Part shown: positions 57,558 to 64,000 of the stretch, piece after piece
Layout of the letters: each line of letters starts with the position of its first letter
Numbering within the stretch: the first letter of the stretch is position 1
Assembly: GCA_001767455.1 (NCBI GenBank)
Contig: MELC01000068.1
Coordinates: 23,809-87,808 of the forward strand
DNA length: 64,000 bases
Reading direction: 5' to 3'
From: Acidobacteria bacterium RIFCSPLOWO2_12_FULL_66_21
GTDB lineage: Bacteria; Acidobacteriota; Vicinamibacteria; Vicinamibacterales; 2-12-FULL-66-21
Notes under the pieces: model-generated
The model's database searches: none
The model's input: the letters and a program-made list of their open reading frames with translations, nothing else
What the model was told of the DNA's origin: nothing
Position numbers and translations under genes: made by a program

Positions 57558-59984
57558 TCATCGTCGCGCCGGCGGCGGCTGTGCGTTGTCCCGGTAATCG
57601 GCGGCGACCTCCGCCGCGGTCAGTGTCCGCCTGACGGCGCTGAACGCGGCGATGTCGCCGCTGAACGCCGTCCACCCGTCGGTGCCCCGCGGCCACGCCT
57701 TGACGAACGCGAGGCCGAGCTGGCAGTGCCGCATGTGCAGGTCCACGACGCCGGACGCGAGCGACCCCGCCTCGCGGCCGTCCACGAACAGCGTCTGCCG
57801 GCCGCCGCCGCGCATCAGCACCACGCGATGCCAGCGGCCGTCGTTGATCGGCTCGCGCGTGGTGATCGTCTCGACGCGGCCGGGATAGAACTGTCCGGAC
57901 AGCCGCCCGTCCAGATCCACGTATAGCAGCGGCACCCACTCGCTCGCCGGTTCCTGCGCCGGCGCCGACTGGCACCCGAGCACGCCGCCGTGGTCGCTCG
58001 TGCGGATCGACACCGCCAGCGAAGCGGCCGGTTGGCCGAAGAAGTCGTCCGGGGCGAGCGACACCGGTCTCCCCTGCACGAACCCCGGTGAGACGCGCGC
58101 CGGCTGCGGCGCACTCCACGCCCTGTCGTTGCGGACCATGAGCTGATAGTCCCCGAACGTCTGGACCGTCCGGAACGACTCGCGGATGTATCGAACAAGC
58201 GGCCCGCCGCTGACGTCCCGTCCGACCTTCCAGATCTGGCTGCCGGGTTCGTCGTAGATTACGCACCCGTTCGGGTGCTGCGAGAGCCGATCGACGATCT
58301 GCTGCTGCATCCGATCGTCGAAGAGGATCATCCACGCGCCGGCGTTGTAGCCGGTGAGTGGCTTGATCCGGGTCCAGAAATGCAGGCTGTTGTAGCCGGG
58401 CATCGTGACGAGCGCATCGCAGTCCCGGCGGATCGTCGCGGTCAGGTGCTGATAGATCGTGGCCTGTTCCCTGCTGAGGCGTATGCGATCTGCCCCAGGC
58501 AGAGACAGCGGCATCAATGATTGATACTGACGCAGCTGGGCCGCGACGTCGAAATGCGGATAGTACACATAAATGACCAACGCGAGCGCGGCCGCCTCAG
58601 CGAGCCGGCCGAGCGTGCGGGGCATCCTCCGGTCGATCGCCGCGGTCACGTCAGCCAGGCACAGGACCGCCACCGGGACCAGGAGCAGCGTGGCCCACGA
58701 TCTCTGGGTACCGGCAACCGGATAGGCGATGAGCAACTGGAGCAGCGCCAGGAAGCACAACACCGTCGCCGGGAAGAGCCGTTCGATCCGCCACGGAGCC
58801 GCCGACGAGGGGAGCAGCACGACCCACAGGAACGGGGCGACCCAGGCCAGCGCCCCAGCCGGCTGGTACATGAGGGCCCACGCAGCCACCAGGCCGAACG
58901 CCAGTTTTGCCAGCAGGCCTGCCGCACCGAGGCGGGCGCCGGACACTCGGTTCGTGAGCCGGAGCCACGCAACCGCCGCCGCCAGCAGCACGGACGCGAC
59001 GCCGCAGACGATGGACGTGGAGTCGAGCGATAACGGGATGGCAAAGACGGTCGCAAACCTGAGCGGCCTGAGAAGGACCCCGTCCAGGAGCGCGTATGGG
59101 GTCGTGCCCAGCAGGATCGTGATGCCGATCACCAGGGCCGCGCTTCCCGAGAATGCGATGGCCGCAACACCGGCACGGCCAATCGCCAGGGGCTCGGCCA
59201 ACGCCGGGCGCCAGGCCGTGAGGCAGCACGCCGCCGACGCAAACGACACGAGGAGCGCGTAGTTCAGCGCCCACGCGTCGAGATGAGCGCGCATGACGAG
59301 CAGCGGCAGCAGTACGGCCGCGACCGAGCCGAGCAGGTAGGCGACCACGGTGCCCTTACCGGCGCGCGACACCGACAGGAACGCAAGAGCGAGCGATAAC
59401 GTGACGTACACACCGGAATTGATCTTCGTGAGGAGGATGAAGGCGGAGAGCGCTCCCAGGAGCGCCAGGCCAGCGGTGCGCCCCGGCAGCAGCGAGGCGA
59501 TGGCGATCATCGCCGCCATGAGGAACAGCAGCACTTCCTGCGGATGGCCCGGCTCGGCCACGAGCCACCAGCAGTGAAGGACAACCTGGAGGAATGCGAC
59601 GATCGCCCAGTTCACGGATTTCGTCTGCCGGCGGACGAACAGTGCCGTCAGCAGCGCCGTGGCCATCCAGAAGACGACCGTCGTCAATCGGGTGATGTCG
59701 TGCGTGACGGGCCCGCCCGTCACCCCGAACAGGAGCTTCTTCAGCAGGTAGTAGAACGGGCCGTATTGGGAGTACGTCTGGTCGTACAGCGGCAGCCCGC
59801 CGAGAAACGTCCTGACCGACACCATGACGGTGCCTTCATCGTCATAGGGCATGAACCGGGAGAAGATGGCCAAGTAGGCGAAAATCGCCGAGATGGCCAG
59901 CGCCCCGCACGCGACGAGCCCCTGCACCGCTCGGATGGCGTAGTGCAGCGCGCTCGGGCGCCTCTCGGTCGCGTCGAGGCCCAT
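57558..59984 (-). CDS. GT-C-like membrane protein fused to a LamG domain
   Basis: About 808 residues from the ATG at 59984 (a TTG at 60008 would overlap the previous gene by 11 bases). About 12-13 membrane helices cover 1-500. The first outer loop has FSRFMPYDDEGTVMVSVRTF, with the acidic pair expected for a GT39/PMT-type GT-C enzyme, and YSQYGPFYYLLKKL. The C-terminal about 180 residues form a LamG/concanavalin-like jelly roll (AVSIRTSDHGGVL; DGRWHRVVLMRGGGRQTLFV; AFSAVRRTLTAAEVAADYR). A GT-C enzyme with its own LamG lectin domain is unusual. Confidence 0.82.
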   Translation of the reverse strand: MGLDATERRPSALHYAIRAVQGLVACGALAISAIFAYLAIFSRFMPYDDEGTVMVSVRTFLGGLPLYDQTYSQYGPFYYLLKKLLFGVTGGPVTHDITRLTTVVFWMATALLTALFVRRQTKSVNWAIVAFLQVVLHCWWLVAEPGHPQEVLLFLMAAMIAIASLLPGRTAGLALLGALSAFILLTKINSGVYVTLSLALAFLSVSRAGKGTVVAYLLGSVAAVLLPLLVMRAHLDAWALNYALLVSFASAACCLTAWRPALAEPLAIGRAGVAAIAFSGSAALVIGITILLGTTPYALLDGVLLRPLRFATVFAIPLSLDSTSIVCGVASVLLAAAVAWLRLTNRVSGARLGAAGLLAKLAFGLVAAWALMYQPAGALAWVAPFLWVVLLPSSAAPWRIERLFPATVLCFLALLQLLIAYPVAGTQRSWATLLLVPVAVLCLADVTAAIDRRMPRTLGRLAEAAALALVIYVYYPHFDVAAQLRQYQSLMPLSLPGADRIRLSREQATIYQHLTATIRRDCDALVTMPGYNSLHFWTRIKPLTGYNAGAWMILFDDRMQQQIVDRLSQHPNGCVIYDEPGSQIWKVGRDVSGGPLVRYIRESFRTVQTFGDYQLMVRNDRAWSAPQPARVSPGFVQGRPVSLAPDDFFGQPAASLAVSIRTSDHGGVLGCQSAPAQEPASEWVPLLYVDLDGRLSGQFYPGRVETITTREPINDGRWHRVVLMRGGGRQTLFVDGREAGSLASGVVDLHMRHCQLGLAFVKAWPRGTDGWTAFSGDIAAFSAVRRTLTAAEVAADYRDNAQPPPARR

Positions 59985-59997
59985 TCCTTTCCAGCGT

Positions 59998-60750
59998 TCA
60001 ACGGTCAAGTGACGGGTGTTCCGCTTGCTTCTTCGCGAGGACGATGACGGAGGAACCGAACGGCAGCGACATGCGCGGCAGCAGGGCGGCCTCGATCTTC
60101 TCCAACCCGATGAGCAGGCTGTTCAGCCACCGCGGGAGGTCCATGGCGTATTCCTTCAACGTCGCGGTCTTCCCCGAACGCGCCTGGAGCCATCGCACCA
60201 TGATGAACGGCGCGGCGACAAACATGTTGAAATACGACGCCACACACACGGTGTAGCCGGCATCCTCGAACCGGCGGACGAGGTCCGGCCGGCTGTAGCG
60301 CCGCACGTGGCCGAGCAGGCGGTCCAGGTCCGACCACAGGAACTGGTACGCGGGCACGGTCACCAGGACGTGGCCGCCGTCCTTCAGGCAAGGCCTCAGG
60401 TCACGCAGGAACCCGGCGTCGTCCTCGATGTGTTCCAGCACGTCGAACGTGGTGACGAGGTCGTACGGATCCCCCGGCGGGAAGTCCTGCAGCCTGTCCG
60501 CCTTCACGACATCCGGAACGCCGCGCTCGCGGCAGAATGCCAGTGAGGCGTCGGACGCATCGACCGCCGTCACGTGGCCGAACTGGGAAAGCATCTGGTA
60601 GTTCCCGCCCGGACCGCATCCCCAGTCGAGGACGCGCAGACCGCCCGGCAGTTTCGCCGCCATGAGCCGGCGGATGATCTCGCGGCGGCCGACGAACCAC
60701 CAGTAGGAATCCTCCAGCGCCGCATACGTTCGTATGGCGCCGGGATCCAT
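59998..60750 (-). CDS. Class I SAM-dependent methyltransferase
   Basis: 250 residues from MDPGAIRTYAALEDSYWWFV. Motif I is LRVLDWGCGPGGNYQMLSQF; other strings are VTTFDVLEHIEDDAGFLRDL and GGHVLVTVPAYQFLWSDLDR. The string HVRRYSRPDLVRRFEDAGY marks the type often found with polyprenyl-sugar synthases in glycan loci. The N-terminal YWWFVGRREII is shared with such enzymes. It overlaps the glycosyltransferase stop by TGATG, so the two are made together. Confidence 0.9.
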   Translation of the reverse strand: MDPGAIRTYAALEDSYWWFVGRREIIRRLMAAKLPGGLRVLDWGCGPGGNYQMLSQFGHVTAVDASDASLAFCRERGVPDVVKADRLQDFPPGDPYDLVTTFDVLEHIEDDAGFLRDLRPCLKDGGHVLVTVPAYQFLWSDLDRLLGHVRRYSRPDLVRRFEDAGYTVCVASYFNMFVAAPFIMVRWLQARSGKTATLKEYAMDLPRWLNSLLIGLEKIEAALLPRMSLPFGSSVIVLAKKQAEHPSLDR

Positions 60751-61481
60751 CAGCGCCTTTTCCAATAACGAATTCGGTACTCGATCATGTAGCGAACCAT
60801 TTCGATCGCCGTCCTCCAGCTCACGAAGCTGGCCCGCCATTCGTTGCGGTGGAACACCGTCGGCACTTCCGCGAACGAGAGGTCGAGCCGGCTGACCTCC
60901 AGCATGATCTCGCCGTCCGAAAACCAGCCCGGGCAACAGAGGTGCATCCGGTCGAGGGCCTTGTGCGTGATCAGCTTCGGCTTTGAGTTGATGTCGCGGA
61001 AAGGACGCCCCGGAAACAGCGCGTGGAACATCAGGTTGTACCAGCGCGACACAACTATCCGGCGCGGGCCGTCGAGCCGCTTCGAGCGGAAGGTCTTCAC
61101 GAAATCGAACTCGCCGCTCTTCAGGACGTGCCAGAGCCGGACGATGTCCCGGGCCGGCATCTGGCCATCCCCATCGATCAGGGCGACGGCATCGCCCGTG
61201 GCCGCGCGGAACCCGGAGATCACGTCCCACCCCATCATGCCCTGCTTCTCCAGCGTCACGGGAACGATCTTGGGATTCTCGGCGGCCATTCGCCGCACGA
61301 TCTCAGGGGTCTTGTCGCTGCGGCCCGGAAAAAAATTCGCGACCAGAACGAGTTCGTAGTTTTCCAGCCCGTCCTGGCGAAGTTCGTCCTCCATCTGCTG
61401 AATGAACTCGACAATGCCCTCTTCGCTTCGGTAACAGAGAACGACGACGGAGAGATCGGATTTCCGCGTTTCCTGGGTCAT
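60750..61481 (-). CDS. Family 2 glycosyltransferase, polyprenyl-phosphate sugar synthase-like
   Basis: 243 residues from MTQETRKSDLSVVVLCYRSE. The GT-A metal site is VALIDGDGQMPARDIVRLW (Asp103, Asp105), and KTFRSKRLDGPRRIVVSRWY and RPFRDINSKPKLITHKALDR match the dolichol-phosphate mannose synthase group. It has no membrane tail. It overlaps the SDR stop by ATGA and the methyltransferase start by one base. It may supply the donor for the GT-C protein downstream (57558). Confidence 0.88.
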   Translation of the reverse strand: MTQETRKSDLSVVVLCYRSEEGIVEFIQQMEDELRQDGLENYELVLVANFFPGRSDKTPEIVRRMAAENPKIVPVTLEKQGMMGWDVISGFRAATGDAVALIDGDGQMPARDIVRLWHVLKSGEFDFVKTFRSKRLDGPRRIVVSRWYNLMFHALFPGRPFRDINSKPKLITHKALDRMHLCCPGWFSDGEIMLEVSRLDLSFAEVPTVFHRNEWRASFVSWRTAIEMVRYMIEYRIRYWKRR

Positions 61482-62227
61482 CGGCGCATGCCCCGCACAA
61501 GCCGGTCGAAGAAGCGATCTGGAATCCACAGCATGGCACGATAGACAGACGAGAGCAATCGGGGGAAGTAGAACTCGGCCCTCGACGAGGCGAGTGCGCG
61601 GGCGATCGCCTGTGCGGCCTGTTCCGCCGAAACAACGTGCGGCGGATGCTTCGCCCCGCGGTAGCGGGGAATGACATCCGTCGCCACGGGACCAAGATAG
61701 ACGGTCTTGAAAAGCAGTCCGCTGTCTTCGAATTGCAGACGCAGGCTGCGGAACGTCATGGCGAGGGCGGCCTTGGATGCCGGGTATGCGCTGCTGCACG
61801 GGTCCGGCCGGAACGCGGCCAGGGACGAAACGGCCACCCACTGGCCCGCGCCGCGCGCGCACATCCCGGGAAGCAGAACCGCGAGCACGCTGAGCGAGCC
61901 CGTGAGGTTGGTCTGCCAGACCTGTGCGGCCGCATCGGGCAGGTACACGCCTTCCTTCACGTCGGGTTCGTAGCAGCCCGCGTTCAAGACCACGGCGTCC
62001 GGCGCGAAACCGTCGTCGCGCATGGTGACCGCGACGCGGCGGATTTCGTGCTCGTTGCGCATATCCGCGACCGAGAAACGCAAGAGTGGGCTCTTCAACC
62101 GCGCGGCCAGCTGCTGCATGGGCGCCTCGCGCCGTGCGATGCCCCAGACGGCGTGACCGCGCACGACGAGCACTTCAGCAAGTGCTGCGCCGATGCCGGA
62201 AGATATGCCGGTAATGAAAACGTTCAT
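61478..62227 (-). CDS. Short-chain dehydrogenase/reductase
   Basis: 249 residues, classical SDR. The cofactor loop is VFITGISSGIGAALAEVLVV, followed by VVLNAGCYEP (NAG motif), the Ser in WVAVSSLAAF, and SAYPASKAALAMTFRSLRLQ (Tyr148, Lys152). Its substrate is not clear. It opens the minus-strand unit that ends with the GT-C/LamG gene. It is divergent from the next methyltransferase, with a 240-base gap in which I found no clear promoter. Confidence 0.88.
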   Translation of the reverse strand: MNVFITGISSGIGAALAEVLVVRGHAVWGIARREAPMQQLAARLKSPLLRFSVADMRNEHEIRRVAVTMRDDGFAPDAVVLNAGCYEPDVKEGVYLPDAAAQVWQTNLTGSLSVLAVLLPGMCARGAGQWVAVSSLAAFRPDPCSSAYPASKAALAMTFRSLRLQFEDSGLLFKTVYLGPVATDVIPRYRGAKHPPHVVSAEQAAQAIARALASSRAEFYFPRLLSSVYRAMLWIPDRFFDRLVRGMRR

Positions 62228-62467
62228 GCTCGTGTCACCGCAGCCCTTCATCAAGGTGCGCTTGCAGGTCGACCGGGTCCACGCGGTCATCCGTTCGGAA
62301 GATCCGTGCGCACGAGAGAATACCCCGCGCGGGCGCCAATTCCGCTGTCCGCACCGTTCGGTTGACCCCGCACACGGCGCACGGTACACTGCTGCACGTT
62401 ATCTCATTGGGCCCATTGGCGTTGCGCGCCTGCGCCTGACGGGGCCCGTCCCGTTTCGAGGAACTTG

Positions 62468-63595
62468 ATGGACGACACGTCATCCGGCGCCGGAGCTCCG
62501 GAGGCTCCGACGGACGGGTCTTTTGACGCGCACTATTTCGCGCACTGCTGCGGCCACCCCTATCTCCGCGACGAGCACTGGCTGAGCTTCTTTGGCGCCA
62601 TCGCCGAGCGGATTGCCACCCAAATGCAGCCGCGCCGGGCGCTCGATGCAGGCTGCGCGCTGGGGATCCTGGTCGAGGCGCTGCGGGCGCGCGGCATCGA
62701 GGCCGACGGGATTGATCTTTCTTCCTATGCGATCGACCGCGTTCACGACTCGGTGCGGCCGTTCTGCCGGCGCGGCTCGATCGCTGACGAGTTTTCCGAT
62801 CGCTACGATCTGATCGTGTGCATCGAGGTGCTGGAGCACATGACGGCACGTGAGGGCGAGGCCGCGATCGCCAATATTTGCCGTCACACGGATGACGTGC
62901 TCTTCTCCTCGTCCCCCTCGGATCATCGCGAGCCGTCGCACGTGAACGTGCAGCCACCCGAGTACTGGGCCGAGCAGTTCGCGCGACACGGTTTCTATCG
63001 CGACGTCGATTTCGACGCGTCCTTCCTCACGGCGTGGGCCGTACGTTTCCGGAGAAGCCGCGAGCCGCTGCCCCGGATCATCCGGAACTACGAGCGGCAG
63101 TTCGCCGCGCTGGCCGCGGCGCGCAACGAGGCGCGCAGCTTCTCGGTGGAGGGGCAGCGGGAGCTCGCGCGCGTCGAGCAGCGCGCCGCCGCGCTCGAGG
63201 CCGAGCGGAACGAAGCGCGCGCCACGATCGAGGCCGGCACCGGCCCGGCGAGGGCCGCGCTGTTCGAAGCGACCCAGCAGATCGTTGATCTGGTGAAGGC
63301 GCTCGATGAGCAGCGCGCCGCCGTGGCGCAAGCCCGCGTAGAGATCGAGCGCGAGCGCACGGAGCTGCCGTCGGTGCGTGCGGCGCTGGAGGAAACTCAC
63401 GCGCATCTCACGCGGAAGATCGCGGCCGTGGAGGCGCTCGAGGCCGGCCTCGCCGCATCGCGGGTCGAGTTCGACCGTATCGAGCACGAGCTGCAACATG
63501 CGCGCGAGACGATCGCGCGGATGGAGACGAGCGTGTTCTGGCGCGCCCGTCGAGTGTGGGCCGGCTTGAGCCGGGCGCTGGGGCGGCCGACCTAA
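62468..63595 (+). CDS. SAM-dependent methyltransferase with a C-terminal coiled coil
   Basis: 375 residues from the ATG at 62468, with AGGAAC just upstream. The N-terminal domain is a methyltransferase: RALDAGCALGILVEALRARG, GIDLSSYAIDRVHDSVRPFC and DLIVCIEVLEHMTAREGEAA. From about residue 215 to 360 a long Glu/Arg/Ala-rich coiled coil follows (EERTELPSVRAALEETHAH-type heptads). Such coils serve as rulers or docking rods in O-antigen chain-length control (WbdD is one known case); the role here is an inference. It lies upstream of the WecA-type gene. Confidence 0.85.
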   Translation: MDDTSSGAGAPEAPTDGSFDAHYFAHCCGHPYLRDEHWLSFFGAIAERIATQMQPRRALDAGCALGILVEALRARGIEADGIDLSSYAIDRVHDSVRPFCRRGSIADEFSDRYDLIVCIEVLEHMTAREGEAAIANICRHTDDVLFSSSPSDHREPSHVNVQPPEYWAEQFARHGFYRDVDFDASFLTAWAVRFRRSREPLPRIIRNYERQFAALAAARNEARSFSVEGQRELARVEQRAAALEAERNEARATIEAGTGPARAALFEATQQIVDLVKALDEQRAAVAQARVEIERERTELPSVRAALEETHAHLTRKIAAVEALEAGLAASRVEFDRIEHELQHARETIARMETSVFWRARRVWAGLSRALGRPT

Positions 63596-63609
63596 TCGGG
63601 CAACGACCC

Positions 63610-64000
63610 ATGGAACACGTGAACCTCCATCTCGCTGCGGTCTTTGGGACCGCTCTTGCAGCCTCCGTCGTACTGACGCCCGTGGTGCGCGCACTGGCCA
63701 CCCGCGCCGGACTCCTGGCCGCTCCCGTCGACAACCGCTGGCACCGGCGCCCCGTCGCGCTGCTCGGCGGGCTCGCCATCGCGGGCGCCTTCGCGGCGGG
63801 GCTGCTCGCGAGCGGCACGACCTCGCACCTGGGTGCGCTGCTCGTCTACTGCGGGCTGATGTTCACCCTCGGAACAGTCGATGACCTGTGGCACATGCGG
63901 CCGTTGGCGAAGCTCGGCAGCCAGGCGGTCATCACAGCGGTGTTCCTGGCGATCGGCCCGCCGATCAGGTTCACCGGGATTGCGTTGATCGATGTCCCGC
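63610..64000 (+). CDS. WecA/MraY-type undecaprenyl-phosphate glycosyl-1-phosphate transferase, N-terminal part
   Basis: At least 130 residues visible; the frame continues past the window edge. MEHVNLHLAAVFGTALAASV starts a polytopic membrane protein. The family strings VDNRWHRRPVALLGGLAIAG and GTVDDLWHMRPLAKLGSQAV are present; the DD pair and the R-P-x-x-K-L string mark the active-site loop. It would start glycan assembly by placing a sugar phosphate on the lipid carrier, fitting with the ligase and glycosyltransferases to the left. Confidence 0.9.
   Translation, partial: MEHVNLHLAAVFGTALAASVVLTPVVRALATRAGLLAAPVDNRWHRRPVALLGGLAIAGAFAAGLLASGTTSHLGALLVYCGLMFTLGTVDDLWHMRPLAKLGSQAVITAVFLAIGPPIRFTGIALIDVP

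Overview
The window is high-GC DNA from a Gram-negative bacterium with a dense gene layout and no rRNA, tRNA, phage or plasmid genes that I can see. Three features point to Acidobacteriota, probably a Vicinamibacteria-type lineage: very large Oar-like TonB-dependent receptors with an N-terminal carboxypeptidase-regulatory domain, very large secreted BNR/sortilin-like proteins, and a nuo cluster next to many lipopolysaccharide-type glycosyltransferases. This placement is an inference from gene content, not from a marker gene.

Region 1 (1-20.2 kb) is an outer-membrane and secreted-protein block. Three tandem paralogous TonB-dependent receptors of about 1300 residues lie on the minus strand; the first runs off the left edge. 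Two secreted Asp-box (BNR/VPS10-like) proteins of about 1000 residues follow, with a LIC_10091-like exported protein on the plus strand between them. Each receptor has its own leader, hairpins or terminator. The third receptor has a near-consensus promoter and an attenuator-like leader.

Region 2 (20.2-33.0 kb) is a minus-strand NADH:quinone oxidoreductase operon read as nuoA-B-C, gmhA, nuoD-E-F-H-J-K-L-M-N. Most joins are ATGA, TGATG or TAATG overlaps. nuoG and nuoI are absent, and a sedoheptulose-7-phosphate isomerase gene sits between nuoC and nuoD. thiS-thiG and a glycosyltransferase follow on the plus strand (33.2-35.9 kb).

Region 3 (35.9-64 kb) is a surface-polysaccharide block. It holds an O-antigen ligase, at least six glycosyltransferase genes (two with two GT domains each), two GT-C-type membrane proteins, two sugar-nucleotide epimerases, several SAM methyltransferases, an SDR enzyme, two adjacent FG-GAP repeat proteins, a small lipoprotein and, at the right edge, the start of a WecA-type glycosyl-phosphate transferase. 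Together these could build, decorate, terminate and ligate an O-antigen-like glycan.

The most unusual signal is not a gene. From about 17 to 35 kb the window is studded with at least four kinds of short palindromic elements: heptanucleotide arrays (mostly in inverted arms), paired-hairpin REP-like units, a roughly 28-bp perfect palindrome, and larger MITE-like inverted repeats. They sit at gene ends, and in several cases they supply the stop codon or extend the protein (nuoK, gmhA, nuoB, nuoM, thiS). The thiS case adds residues after the Gly-Gly tail that a sulfur carrier needs. I saw none of these elements from 35.1 to 64 kb.
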